Position numbers and translations under genes: made by a program. A DNA stretch of 64,000 nt, taken from positions 310,001 through 374,000 of the forward strand of contig NZ_JAGSGB010000001.1 of the NCBI RefSeq assembly GCF_020092905.1. The letters run 5' to 3'. The notes below the pieces were generated by a model that saw nothing but the letters and a program-made list of their open reading frames with translations, had not been told where the DNA came from and made no database searches. Source of the DNA: Pacificimonas aurantium. Its GTDB lineage: Bacteria > Pseudomonadota > Alphaproteobacteria > Sphingomonadales > Sphingomonadaceae. Of this stretch, positions 21,015 to 30,467 are shown piece after piece. The first letter of the stretch is position 1. Every line of letters starts with the position of its first letter.

Positions 21015-21902
21015 TCAGGAGCGCGGGTGCGCGTTCCGGTAGACGTCTAGCAGATGCGCCGCATCGACCTCGGTATAGATTTGCGTCGAGCCCAGGTCCG
21101 CATGTCCCAGCAGTTCCTGGATCGTGCGCAGGTCCGCCCCGCGCGCCAGCAGGTGCGTGGCAAAGCTGTGCCGCAGCGCATGGGGCGTCGCGCTGTCGGG
21201 AAGGCCGAGCGCGGCGCGCGCCTCGCGCATGCGCTTCCTCACAAGCCCGGGCGACAGGCGGCCCCCATTCTTGCCCCGGAACAGCGGCCCGTCCGCCGGC
21301 AGATCCAGCGGGCAGGCCTCGGTATAGGCGCCGATGGCGTGGCGAATTTCCGGCAATACGGGCACGTCGCGCACCTTGTTGCCCTTGCCGATTACGCGCA
21401 CGAGGTCGCCGGAGAGGTCCCCAGCCGACAGGCTCAGGGCTTCGGAAATGCGCAGCCCCGCCCCGTAAAGCAGCAGAAGGACGGCGGCATCGCGCTTCTC
21501 CGTCCAGTCGGCATCGTCCGCGGCTGTGCCCAGCGCGGCGGCTGCATCGGGCGCCACGGGCCGCGGCACGCGCCGCTCCACCCGCGGGGCGGACAGATGT
21601 TCGCCCGGCGTGCAGGTCACGCCGTGGGTGCGGCGAAGCCAGCGAAAAAAGGCGCGAATGACGGAAACTTCCCGGGCCGCGGAACGATTCGACAGGCCGC
21701 CCGCGCGGCGCTCGCCGAGATAGCGGCGAAAATCTGCCGGTGTCAGCGCGCCGAGCCGGTCGGGGCAGACGGGGCCGCCGCGTTCGAGGAAGTCCCAGAA
21801 TCTGCGAAGGGTCGAGCGATAGGCGCGGATCGTATGCGGCGAGCGCCGCTCCCGGTCGCCCAGCGCGACGAGAAACTGGCCTAGGAGCTCCGGGTCGTCC
21901 AC
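21015..21902 (-). CDS. xerC: Tyrosine recombinase XerC
   Basis: A 295-residue site-specific recombinase with the catalytic set visible: Arg in GAGLRISEAL, the HALRHSFATHLL box with His and Arg, His in LLGHADLGST and the nucleophile Tyr in TQIYTEV. With XerD it resolves chromosome dimers at dif during division. XerC is preferred over XerD because the gene overlaps an upstream DUF484 gene, the arrangement seen for xerC in many Proteobacteria. Confidence 0.9.
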   Translation of the reverse strand: MDDPELLGQFLVALGDRERRSPHTIRAYRSTLRRFWDFLERGGPVCPDRLGALTPADFRRYLGERRAGGLSNRSAAREVSVIRAFFRWLRRTHGVTCTPGEHLSAPRVERRVPRPVAPDAAAALGTAADDADWTEKRDAAVLLLLYGAGLRISEALSLSAGDLSGDLVRVIGKGNKVRDVPVLPEIRHAIGAYTEACPLDLPADGPLFRGKNGGRLSPGLVRKRMREARAALGLPDSATPHALRHSFATHLLARGADLRTIQELLGHADLGSTQIYTEVDAAHLLDVYRNAHPRS

Positions 21903-22519
21903 CGGGCGATCATGCGCGAAAGCGCATCGCCTAGGAACCCCAGCCGTTCGGTCCCGCCCAGAAGAACGTCGGGCAGCGCGTTGTCAGGCGTCCGGACCGC
22001 GCTACGCGCCGGGCCGGCCTCTTCCATGCCGAACGCCAGCAGCCCGGCAAATCCACTGTCCTTCACGCCCAGGCGCACCGTCGCCACCAGGGCCGCGTGG
22101 TCATCCGTCGCCGCCGCCGCGCCGAAGACTGGCACACTGCCATGCGTCCGCCGTACCTGCGGAGCAGCGCAGCTTTCCGCCCAGGCTCTCACCCGGCGCG
22201 CGGGAAGGGGCGAAGGACCGCCCTTCGCGAACAGGGCCGCCTCGTCGCCCGCCGCGATGGCGACGGCGGTGCGCGTACAGCCCAGCTCTTCCGGCCAGCC
22301 AAGGACCACCTGATCGACCATGTCCTGAAAGGACGGTGCGTCCAGCAGGCCGAGCACGCAGCGCCGGACGGCTGCGTCCAGGCTATCCACTCCGGCGGCA
22401 TAGGCAGAAAGCTCGCATACGGCGCTGGGCAGGGCCGACTGGCCCGCGCGTGCGGCATGAACTTGCCCGGTGCGCAGCGCGCGCCGGCGGCGATACTGGT
22501 CGAGGCTGATGACGGTCAT
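21881..22519 (-). CDS. DUF484 family protein
   Basis: A 212-residue GAF-like protein of the DUF484 family. Its first residues TVISLDQYRRRRALR form a charged tail, and a GAF-like domain follows. It overlaps xerC by 22 bp and is presumably translated with it. The function is unknown. The start is ATG 22519; its Shine-Dalgarno region falls in a hairpin, described separately. Confidence 0.82.
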   Translation of the reverse strand: MTVISLDQYRRRRALRTGQVHAARAGQSALPSAVCELSAYAAGVDSLDAAVRRCVLGLLDAPSFQDMVDQVVLGWPEELGCTRTAVAIAAGDEAALFAKGGPSPLPARRVRAWAESCAAPQVRRTHGSVPVFGAAAATDDHAALVATVRLGVKDSGFAGLLAFGMEEAGPARSAVRTPDNALPDVLLGGTERLGFLGDALSRMIARWTTRSS

Positions 22520-22542
22520 GCCTCCCCTTGGCGCGGGGAGGC
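22520..22542 (-). promoter_or_regulatory. Hairpin covering the ribosome-binding site of the DUF484-xerC unit
   Basis: In the mRNA direction an 8-bp stem GCCTCCCC / GGGGAGGC with a 7-nt loop ends one base before the ATG. The AAGGGGAGG purine tract is inside the 3' arm, so the folded RNA would hide the ribosome site. Confidence 0.4.
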
Positions 22543-22633
22543 TTTCCGATTGCTCAGCGAACAGGCTTAACCGGCGGAAAGTTTTCTGTCCGGACCGTAA
22601 AGACCGGGCCCGCCGGACCGGGACGCGCCCGGC

Positions 22634-23287
22634 TTACAGGATCGACTGGCCGGTCGACTCCCAGTCCGCCGTGAAGGCGTCGATGCCCTTGTCGGTCAGC
22701 GGGTGGTTGGCCAGCTGCTTCAGCACCTTGGGCGGCAGCGTGGAGACATCTGCGCCGATCTTCGCCGCTTCCAGCACGTGGATCGGATGGCGGATGCTGG
22801 CAGCAAGGATTTCCGTCTCGAAATCGTAATTGTCGTAGATCATGCGGATGTCCGCGATCAGCGCCATGCCGTCGAAGCCGACATCGTCGTGGCGGCCGAT
22901 AAAGGGCGAGATGAACGCTGCCCCTGCCTTCGCGGCAAGCAGGGCCTGGTTGGCCGAAAAGCACAGCGTCACGTTGACCGCGACGCCGCGATCCGCCAGC
23001 GCGCGGCACGTCTTCAGGCCGTCGAGCGTCAGCGGCACCTTGATGGCGATGTTGCTGCCCAGTGTCAGCAGCTTGTCGGCTTCCTTCAGCATCGTCTCAT
23101 GGTCCAGCGCGACCACTTCGGCGCTGACCGGCCCATCGACCAGATCCGCAATCTCTTCGATCACTTCCAGGAAGTTGCGGCCCGACTTCGCAATCAGGCT
23201 GGGATTCGTCGTCACTCCGTCGACCAGGCCGAGTTCGGCAAGCTCGCGGATGTCGGCAGTTTCGGCGGTATCGACAAAGAATTTCAT
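22634..23287 (-). CDS. fsa: Fructose-6-phosphate aldolase / transaldolase-like protein
   Basis: A 217-residue short transaldolase of the FSA/TalC type. It begins [16 protein letters not shown] and has the Schiff-base lysine in IAIKVPLT near residue 86, plus [12 protein letters not shown] and SPFIGRHDD. Proteins of this length are annotated either as transaldolase or as fructose-6-phosphate aldolase and cannot be separated safely by eye. GAGGAG lies about 10 bp before the ATG, so the 35-codon upstream extension is rejected. Confidence 0.88.
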   Translation of the reverse strand: MKFFVDTAETADIRELAELGLVDGVTTNPSLIAKSGRNFLEVIEEIADLVDGPVSAEVVALDHETMLKEADKLLTLGSNIAIKVPLTLDGLKTCRALADRGVAVNVTLCFSANQALLAAKAGAAFISPFIGRHDDVGFDGMALIADIRMIYDNYDFETEILAASIRHPIHVLEAAKIGADVSTLPPKVLKQLANHPLTDKGIDAFTADWESTGQSIL

Positions 23288-23633
23288 GGGCTTCGCGCTC
23301 CTCTTTCGCCCGGTTTCGTCCCGGTGGGCGGCAGTCGCTCCGGCCCTAGCGCCGACGCCGCGGGCCGTCCAGCCGCGCCGCCGGTCCGGCACGGGCGCGC
23401 TTTCCCTTCAAAAATCGGAAATCTTCCCCGACATAGGGGTATGTGCGCCGCTGCCCGCCCAAATCGCTCCCCATGCTTCCCCCGCCTGCGCGCGCCGGGC
23501 CGATCCGGCACCGCCGCCTCGCGCACGCGTACGCGCATGGGTGCGCACGTCGCGCGCATACGCGCGCTGAGGTGTGACCTACTGTGACCTACAGCAGTTC
23601 CGAAGCGCACATTCTGCGGCTCTGCCGGCTATC
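23288..23633. other. 346-bp gene-free divergent region with alternating purine-pyrimidine tract
   Basis: This region separates the divergent fsa and priA genes and should hold both promoters. From 23521 to 23567 the sequence alternates purine and pyrimidine almost perfectly (runs of 19, 10 and 17 bp), mostly CG and CA steps, which favours Z-DNA under supercoiling. A perfect tandem of TGTGACCTAC lies at 23573-23592. No RNA gene was recognised. Confidence 0.6.
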
Positions 23634-25799
23634 ATGACACGCCTCCGCGTCCTCACCCTCAACGCCGCCCTTGGCGCGCTCGACTATGCCCCGCGAGAGG
23701 GGGTTTCGGCGCCCCCCGGCACCATTGTACGGGTCCCGCTAGGCCCGCGAGAAATTATCGGCGTCGTCTGGGAAGCCGACCTCCTGCCCGTGAAGCCGGT
23801 CGAGGACGCGAAGCTGCGAAAGATCAACGGCGCCTTCGACGCACCGCCGCTGCCGGAACGGCTTCGCCGGCTCTGCGAATGGACGGCCCGCTACTATTAT
23901 GCGCCGCTTTCCTCCGTGGTCCGCATGGCCATGCCGTCGCCGTCCGCGCTAAGCGAAAAGACGCTGACCGAATACCGGCTGACCGGGGAGGTGCCCCGGC
24001 GGCTTACGCCGCAAAGACAGGCCGCTCTCGACTTGCTTGCAGGCCGTCAGGGCGTGGTGCGAGAGCTTGCCGGCTGGGCGGGCGTATCGGACGCCGTCAT
24101 TCGCGGCCTCGTCAAGGCAGGGGTCATCGAACCCGTCGAAGCGCCTGCGGATGTCGTCCCCCCGCTTCCCGACCCGGCTTTCGCCCCGGCCGACCTCGCC
24201 CCCGGCCAGGCAGCCGCGTCGGCACGCATGACCGAGGCCGTCACCGCGCGGCGTTTCGAACCGTTCCTGCTCCACGGCGTCACCGGCTCGGGAAAAACCG
24301 AGACCTATCTCGAAAGCGTCGCCGCGGCGCTCGAGTCGGGCGGGCAGGCGCTCATCCTCCTGCCGGAGATCGCACTCACCGAACCGCTCGAGCGGCGCAT
24401 CGAGGCCCGCTTCGGTGTCCGGCCGGTCTCATGGCACAGCGACCTGCGTCAATCGGAACGGCGCTCGGCCTGGCGCGCCATCGCGAAGGGCGAGGCACGC
24501 CTTACCGTCGGCGCGCGCTCGGCCCTGTTTCTGCCTTATCCCAACCTGCGCTGCATCGTTGTCGACGAGGCGCACGAGACCAGTTTCAAGCAGGAGGACG
24601 GCGTCCTCTACCATGCCCGCGACGTGGCCGTGATGCGCGGCAAGCTCGAATCCGTGCCGGTCGTTCTGGCGACCGCGACGCCGCCGCTCGAAGCCCGGGT
24701 CCAGGCGGAAAAGGGCACCTATAGTGAACTGACCCTACCCAGCCGCTATGGCGGCGCCTCGCTTCCCACTATCGAGGCGGTGGACCTGCGCGAACATGTG
24801 CCGCCCGCCCAGAACTTCCTGTCGCAGCCGCTCGTGGAAGCGGTCGGCGAGCGGATCGAGCGCGGCGAGCAGTCGCTGCTGTTCCTCAACCGGCGCGGCT
24901 ATGCGCCCCTCACCCTCTGCCGCCATTGCGGCACGCGGATCGAATGTCCGAACTGCTCGGCATGGCTGGTCGAGCACCGCCTGACCCGCCGCCTGATGTG
25001 CCATCATTGCGGTCTTGCCGAGCCGGTACCCGAGACCTGCCCCGAATGCGGCGAGGCCGATACGCTGGTGCCGTGCGGGCCGGGTGTCGAGCGGATCGCG
25101 GAGGAAGCCGCCCGCCGGTTCCCCGAGGCGCGGATCGCTCTTGCCACGTCCGACACCATCGGCAGCCCGGCGCGGGCGCGCGCGTTCGTCGATTCCGTGG
25201 AGCGCGGAGACGTCGATATCCTCATCGGAACGCAGCTCATTACGAAGGGCTATCATTTCCCCGACCTCACGCTGGTGGGCGTGGTGGACGCCGACCTGGC
25301 CCTGCAGGGCGGCGACCTGCGGGCGGGCGAGCGCACTTTCCAGCAGATCGTCCAGGTGGCGGGCCGCGCCGGACGCGGTGCCAAGCCCGGTCATGTCATC
25401 ATCCAGACGCACCAGCCCGACGCTCCCGTCATCGAGGCGCTCGTCAGGGCCGATGCGGAGGGCTTCTACGCCGCGGAGGTCGAGGCACGGCGAGAGGCCG
25501 CGATGCCGCCCTTCGGTCGCCTTGCCGCGCTAATCCTGTCGGGTCCGGACGAATCCAATGTCGCGTCGGCCGCGCGCATGATCGGCGCCGCCGCCCCGCG
25601 CAGTGTCGATCAGTTCAGCGTCATCGGTCCGGCGCCTGCGCCCCTCTCCCTCCTACGCGGACGCTACCGGCATCGCCTGCTCGCGCATGCCGCCCGGCGG
25701 GTGGACCTGGACGAAGTTCTGGGCCGCTGGCTCGGGAACATAGACCTGCCCCGCGACGTCAGGCTGACCGTCGACATCGACCCCTACAGCTTTGTCTAG
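23634..25799 (+). CDS. priA: Primosomal protein N' (replication restart helicase)
   Basis: PriA recognises stalled forks and reloads the replicative helicase. The 721-residue protein has Walker A GVTGSGKTETYLE, the DEAHE box, and a zinc-binding insertion with paired CxxC motifs (CRHCGTRIECPNC, CHHCG, CPECG). Helicase motif V/VI follows as GTQLITKGYHFPDLTLVGVVDAD and QVAGRAGRG. The ATG at 23634 begins MTRLRVLTLNAALGALDY, a typical N-terminus; a 20-codon upstream start is less likely. The stop overlaps the convergent DUF2254 gene by 4 bp. Confidence 0.96.
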   Translation: MTRLRVLTLNAALGALDYAPREGVSAPPGTIVRVPLGPREIIGVVWEADLLPVKPVEDAKLRKINGAFDAPPLPERLRRLCEWTARYYYAPLSSVVRMAMPSPSALSEKTLTEYRLTGEVPRRLTPQRQAALDLLAGRQGVVRELAGWAGVSDAVIRGLVKAGVIEPVEAPADVVPPLPDPAFAPADLAPGQAAASARMTEAVTARRFEPFLLHGVTGSGKTETYLESVAAALESGGQALILLPEIALTEPLERRIEARFGVRPVSWHSDLRQSERRSAWRAIAKGEARLTVGARSALFLPYPNLRCIVVDEAHETSFKQEDGVLYHARDVAVMRGKLESVPVVLATATPPLEARVQAEKGTYSELTLPSRYGGASLPTIEAVDLREHVPPAQNFLSQPLVEAVGERIERGEQSLLFLNRRGYAPLTLCRHCGTRIECPNCSAWLVEHRLTRRLMCHHCGLAEPVPETCPECGEADTLVPCGPGVERIAEEAARRFPEARIALATSDTIGSPARARAFVDSVERGDVDILIGTQLITKGYHFPDLTLVGVVDADLALQGGDLRAGERTFQQIVQVAGRAGRGAKPGHVIIQTHQPDAPVIEALVRADAEGFYAAEVEARREAAMPPFGRLAALILSGPDESNVASAARMIGAAAPRSVDQFSVIGPAPAPLSLLRGRYRHRLLAHAARRVDLDEVLGRWLGNIDLPRDVRLTVDIDPYSFV

Positions 25800-27115
25800 C
25801 GCTGGCCACCTTCGCCATCGCCTTCGCGGCGGCCCGTCACGGGATCGGGCAGTTCCCAGCCAAAGCTTCGCTTCAGCCGCGCTTCCTCCAGCGGCGAGTC
25901 GAGCTTCTCCAGCGCGCGTTTCAGCGCGATGGCGGCCAGTCGCTTGGCTGGCTCTCCGAAATGCGTCCGGTTGGCGAGCGCGATCATCTCCAGGCAGCGC
26001 TGCAGCCGCGTCTGGACTTCCAGTAGCCCCGCGCCGTCGCGGGCGATGGGCCCGAAGAAATCCTCCAGCATTTCGCCATAGGGCATGTCCGGCGCCGTCA
26101 CGCTCTCGAACATCGCCTGGCGTTCCTCGTCCAGCCCGTCGCAGTAGTTCTGGAACACCCGCACTCCGGCCCCAAGGACCTGAATCGCGGTGCCGGGGTC
26201 GTTCACCGCCGGCGACAGCGCCCGGCTGGCAATTTCCGACAGGACCACCAGGCCGAAGGTCGGATCCTGATTGTAGGATCTGTCCGGCCCGATCGAAAAA
26301 CAGCGTTCCATCTCATGGCGGACATGACTGTCCGGCTCGGTCTCCACCAGCGCCAGCGCCGTGTCCGGACTGACGAAGTCTCCGGGCATCATCAGGACGT
26401 GAACGCTCGTCTCCACCTGCCGAGCCAGACCGTCCAGGGCCTCCATGTCGACATGCCGGACATATCCCCCCGCCTCCCGGTACAGGGACACCGCCTCCTC
26501 GGGATAGCTCTCCGGGGCAGGCATGGCGCCCAGGCGAGGCTGCCGCGCCCAGTGACCGGCCGCCCGGGACGCCGCCTGCTCGACGCGGCGGATCGTGTCG
26601 GCGACCCTGCCGAAGCGGGTGAGCTGCTCGATCCAGCGCAGCAGCGCGGCGGTCACCAGGAACAGGACGACCAAGGTGGAGAAGAACAGCAGCAACCGCC
26701 CCTCGCGGCCATACAGCTGCGCGCTCAGGCCGACGATCCCGACGATGGAAAAGAGGAAGCTGCCGACGAAGGTCGCCAGCGTGTTCGAGGCCACCGAATC
26801 CTCGATCAGCAGCGACGTGGCGCGCGGCGTCGAATTGTTCGCCGCGGCGGCATAGGCGCTCACCATGATCGACAGAGAAAATGTCGTCACCGCCAGCATG
26901 GAGGAGGCAAGGATGGTGAGGATGCTGTTTACCGAGCCGGCCGCGAGTTCGATCTCAAGCGGCAGGTGATAGACGGACGGAAGCAAGGTGCCGAACAGCG
27001 CAATGGCGATCGCCCCGAAGCTGAACAGCGAGGCGCGAAACCAGATCCGCTTCACGAACTGGGCGAGAAGGAAGCGCCAGCGCGTCGAAAGATAACCTGC
27101 CGCGGCGCGGCTCAT
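25796..27115 (-). CDS. DUF2254 membrane protein
   Basis: A 439-residue predicted inner-membrane protein with about four helices in its first 150 residues and a soluble C-terminal domain. The overall pattern, including the LSPAVNDPGTAIQVL motif, matches DUF2254. Its function is not established. It overlaps the potassium channel gene by 4 bp (ATGA), so it belongs to the three-gene operon with the channel and the oxidoreductase. Confidence 0.85.
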   Translation of the reverse strand: MSRAAAGYLSTRWRFLLAQFVKRIWFRASLFSFGAIAIALFGTLLPSVYHLPLEIELAAGSVNSILTILASSMLAVTTFSLSIMVSAYAAAANNSTPRATSLLIEDSVASNTLATFVGSFLFSIVGIVGLSAQLYGREGRLLLFFSTLVVLFLVTAALLRWIEQLTRFGRVADTIRRVEQAASRAAGHWARQPRLGAMPAPESYPEEAVSLYREAGGYVRHVDMEALDGLARQVETSVHVLMMPGDFVSPDTALALVETEPDSHVRHEMERCFSIGPDRSYNQDPTFGLVVLSEIASRALSPAVNDPGTAIQVLGAGVRVFQNYCDGLDEERQAMFESVTAPDMPYGEMLEDFFGPIARDGAGLLEVQTRLQRCLEMIALANRTHFGEPAKRLAAIALKRALEKLDSPLEEARLKRSFGWELPDPVTGRREGDGEGGQR

Positions 27116-28224
27116 TGATCGAGACGGCTCTTGTCGCGCATGTCGCCGCTGACGGGGACGATCTCGACGATCATGTCACCCTCTTCCAGCCGCTGGGCGT
27201 CATCCTCCCAGAAGCCGATATAGCGGCCGTCGCGCACGATCCGTACCGCCAGCCCGCCATTGCACTGCGACAGCGGCCCGCCGACTTCCGCCAGTTCTGC
27301 AGGTCGCTCGATCAGCTGGACCCTGCCGGAGGCCACCACGAGATCCTGGATATAGTCGACGACGTGGGTGCCGGTCGCGGCACGGGCCAGCATGTGTCCG
27401 CCCAGTGCAACCGGGTTGATGACGGTGTCGGCACCCGCCTTCTTGACGAGGAACTCATTCTCTTCCGACTTGATGATCGCGCTGATCGACAGCTCTTCGT
27501 TGAGCTGCCGCGCCGACATGACGAGCAGCGCCGACGTGTCGTCCCGGCCGCCGCAGGCGATGAAGCTGCGCGCCTTCTCGATGGCCGCCATGCGCAGCGT
27601 GGCGTTGCGCGTGGCATCGCCGTGAAGCGTGATGCAGCCGACGCCGAGCGCACTTTCCAGCGCGCTCTCATTAGGGTCGATGACGAGGATGTCCTCCGGG
27701 TCCAAACCGTTCTCGACCAGTTCATGCACCGCAGCGCTGCCAGTCGTGCCGTAGCCGGCAACGATGATATGATTGTCGAGCGACTTCTGTACGCTTCTCA
27801 TGCGCCATTGCTCCCAGCTTCGCCGGACGACGAAATTATAGGCTGTCCCGATGAAAAGCAGCCAGATGAAGAGACGGATGGGGGTGACGACGAGAGCGTC
27901 GAACAGCCGCGCGCCCTCGGAGGTCGGGGTGATGTCCCCATAGCCGACGGTCGTGATGGTGACCGCGGTGAAATAGATGATGTCGACGAAACTGACTTCG
28001 CCGTCGAAGCCGTCGGAGAGCGATTCCCTGTGCAGCCAGTGGCCGATCAGCGCGATCAGGATCAGGCCGAGGACGAGGCCGCCGCGAAGGAGAATATTTC
28101 CCCACGGCGACAGCCTGTCCGGTCGGCGGAGCCGCAGGTTGCGGTCCGGATCGACGCGCATCGAAAAGAGGCCCGGCATATTGTGCCCCGCCGGGCGCTG
28201 CCGTTTCGGTTTTTTGGGTGCCAT
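27112..28224 (-). CDS. Potassium channel with RCK/TrkA-N domain
   Basis: A 370-residue two-TM K+ channel. The selectivity filter is TVGYGDITP after the first helix and pore loop. A RCK domain follows with the Rossmann start IIVAGYGTTGSAAVHELVENG, and a TrkA-C-like end. It should gate K+ flow in response to a bound nucleotide or ion. Its ATG overlaps the stop of the upstream oxidoreductase by one base and its stop overlaps the DUF2254 gene by four. Confidence 0.92.
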   Translation of the reverse strand: MAPKKPKRQRPAGHNMPGLFSMRVDPDRNLRLRRPDRLSPWGNILLRGGLVLGLILIALIGHWLHRESLSDGFDGEVSFVDIIYFTAVTITTVGYGDITPTSEGARLFDALVVTPIRLFIWLLFIGTAYNFVVRRSWEQWRMRSVQKSLDNHIIVAGYGTTGSAAVHELVENGLDPEDILVIDPNESALESALGVGCITLHGDATRNATLRMAAIEKARSFIACGGRDDTSALLVMSARQLNEELSISAIIKSEENEFLVKKAGADTVINPVALGGHMLARAATGTHVVDYIQDLVVASGRVQLIERPAELAEVGGPLSQCNGGLAVRIVRDGRYIGFWEDDAQRLEEGDMIVEIVPVSGDMRDKSRLDQ

Positions 28225-29237
28225 CAGGGCTCGGACACCTCGACGAGCAACTTGCCGAAATTACCGCCGGAATACAGCAGCTTTACGTGTTCGTCGGCCT
28301 TCGCCAGGTCTTTCCGAACGTCCTGGCGCGTCTTCAGCCGCCCTTCGGCCATCCAGCCGCCAAGGGCAGCAGCTCCTTCAGCGAATCGCGGTGCGAAGTC
28401 GGTGACGATGAAGCCTCTTACCGTCAGGCGCCGCATCAGCATCGTTTCCCAGAAGGCCGGGGCGCCGCCCTGTGTCTGCCCGGTCTCGTTGTACTGGCTG
28501 ATCAGGCCGCACAGCGGGATGCGGCCGAAGGTCTTCATACGCTCCAGCACCGCCGCCATGATCGGGCCGCCGACATTTTCGAAGTCGATGTCGATCCCCT
28601 CCGGCGCCAGTCGGTCCAGCGCTTCGCCGACATCTTCCGCCTTGTAGTCGATGGCATGGTCGAACCCCAGATCGTCGGTAATCCAGCCGCACTTCTCCGG
28701 ACCGCCGGCGATGCCGATCACCTTGCATCCCTTGATCTTGCCGATCTGCCCAACGATCTGGCCCACGCCGCCGGCCGCTGCGGACACGACCAGCGTTTCC
28801 CCCTCCTTGGGCTGGCCGATGTCGAGAAGTCCGAAATAGGCCGTCATGCCGACACCGCCGAACGTGCCGAATGCGGCTGCCAGATCGACCCCGTCGGGCA
28901 ATGCCATGGGCGAGACCGTCCCCGCCGGCGCCGTGACATGGGTCGCCCATTCGCCGAGGCCAGCCACGATCGTCCCTTCGGCAAGGTCGGGGTTGCGGCT
29001 CTCCAGCACGCGTCCGGCAATGCCGCCGCGCATCGCCGCACCCAGTTCGACGGGCGGCATGTACTGTTCGCGGTCCGACATCCAGATCCGGTTGGTGGGA
29101 TCGAGGGAGAGGTAGAGCGTCTGAATGAGCGCCTCGCCGTCCTTCAGTGGCGCGATTTCCTCGGTTTCATAGCGAAGATCGCCGTCGGAGATATCGCCTT
29201 CGGGCCGGCTGGCCAGCTTCCATACTTGGCGCTGCAT
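28224..29237 (-). CDS. NADP-dependent oxidoreductase (MDR superfamily, CurA/leukotriene reductase-like)
   Basis: A 337-residue zinc-free medium-chain dehydrogenase/reductase. The nucleotide-binding motif is SAAAGGVGQIVGQIGKIKG and the substrate-side stretch LYLSLDPTNRIWMSD is typical of the CurA/NemA-like group that reduces enones. The start is placed at ATG 29237, preceded at good spacing by AAGGA, instead of nine codons earlier. It heads the operon with the K+ channel. Confidence 0.87.
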   Translation of the reverse strand: MQRQVWKLASRPEGDISDGDLRYETEEIAPLKDGEALIQTLYLSLDPTNRIWMSDREQYMPPVELGAAMRGGIAGRVLESRNPDLAEGTIVAGLGEWATHVTAPAGTVSPMALPDGVDLAAAFGTFGGVGMTAYFGLLDIGQPKEGETLVVSAAAGGVGQIVGQIGKIKGCKVIGIAGGPEKCGWITDDLGFDHAIDYKAEDVGEALDRLAPEGIDIDFENVGGPIMAAVLERMKTFGRIPLCGLISQYNETGQTQGGAPAFWETMLMRRLTVRGFIVTDFAPRFAEGAAALGGWMAEGRLKTRQDVRKDLAKADEHVKLLYSGGNFGKLLVEVSEP

Positions 29238-29260
29238 GTCGGGAATCCTTTTCAATCTGT

Positions 29261-30391
29261 TCAAGCCTGACCGGACACTGCGCCCGCGTAAAGCGCCTCG
29301 TAACGGTCGATCATGACAGCCTCTTCATAGTCCGCCCGAACCTTGTCCCGGTTCGCCGACCCGACACGGCGGCGCAGACCGTCGTCCCCCATCAGCCTTG
29401 CGAGCGAGCGCCCCAGAGCATCCGGGTCGGCGGTCCGTGCCAGAAGCGGAAGATTCTCCGCAGCCACCATGCGGGGGATGTCCCCCACCGCAGTGCAGGC
29501 CGCAGGAAGCCCCGCGGCCATCGCCTCGATCAGGCTGATGGGGAATTGCTCGGAATCGGAGGACAGGGCGAAAATGTCGAACAGCCCTACATAAGCGGAA
29601 GGATTTGCCATGAAGCCCGGCAGGAGAAGCTGCGCTTCGACGCCTGCCTTACGCGCCGCCTCTACGATCCGTTCCCGTTCGGGCCCTTCGCCGACGATTG
29701 CCAGCCTTGCGTTCATACCGTGAATCTTCTGCGCAAAGGCGTAGGCTTCGACGAGGCGCGGCAGGTTCTTGATAGGCCGCAGACCGGCAAGCGTGCCGAT
29801 CCAGACCTCTCCATCCCGCTTCACGACGCCGGGAATCGCCGTCGGCGGCGGCGGCGTTTCGAACCGCCGCGTTTCGATTCCATTGGGGATCCGCAAGACG
29901 CGCCCACCGGGCTGCTTCCAGCTCTTGAGAGCGATGTTCTCGAGAAGATGCGAGGGCACGACGAGACGCTTCGCCCCCGGCAATGCCATGCGGCGATATG
30001 CGATCCGCGTGCGTTTCTGCCCGTCGCGCTCGTCTTCGTTGAACCCATCCTCATGATGAATGAGAGGGGGGCCGCCGAAGGCCCGCCGCGCCATAACCGC
30101 GTCCATCGCCCCGAAATTATAGGTGAGAATGAGGTCGAAGGGCCGCATCGCCTTTGCAAGCCCGCGCAGGCGCCGGAGACCGCTGCGGCCGGCCAAGGGT
30201 GGAAAGTCCGGCAGCAATTCCGCATCGATTTCGGGATCGACGGCATCCATCGCCGCCACCGCGCCGGGCATAGCAGAGACGATGCGGTGGCGGAAACGGT
30301 CGCCGAAAGCGTTCATGAGCCTGACCGCTCGTGCTTCCTTGCCGCCAAGATCGAATGTCGAATGCAGGTGAAGGACGGTCGGCACAGCCAT
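29261..30391 (-). CDS. Glycosyltransferase family 4 (GT-B)
   Basis: A 376-residue GT-B glycosyltransferase. The N-terminal domain starts VLHLHSTFDLGGKEARAVRLMNAF. The C-terminal donor domain has the family motif DIFALSSDSEQFPISLIEAMAAGLPA, with the two glutamate-type positions E and E/M seen in GT4. It is probably involved in surface polysaccharide or glycolipid synthesis. It is divergent from the asparagine-synthetase-like gene 76 bp away and followed on its own strand by the oxidoreductase. Confidence 0.88.
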   Translation of the reverse strand: MAVPTVLHLHSTFDLGGKEARAVRLMNAFGDRFRHRIVSAMPGAVAAMDAVDPEIDAELLPDFPPLAGRSGLRRLRGLAKAMRPFDLILTYNFGAMDAVMARRAFGGPPLIHHEDGFNEDERDGQKRTRIAYRRMALPGAKRLVVPSHLLENIALKSWKQPGGRVLRIPNGIETRRFETPPPPTAIPGVVKRDGEVWIGTLAGLRPIKNLPRLVEAYAFAQKIHGMNARLAIVGEGPERERIVEAARKAGVEAQLLLPGFMANPSAYVGLFDIFALSSDSEQFPISLIEAMAAGLPAACTAVGDIPRMVAAENLPLLARTADPDALGRSLARLMGDDGLRRRVGSANRDKVRADYEEAVMIDRYEALYAGAVSGQA

Positions 30392-30467
30392 GATGGAGCG
30401 GTCTACAGCTTTTCCCGCAACAGCCTAGTGGTCAGCGCGGCGTAGCGCCGATAATGCGCATGGGGCA

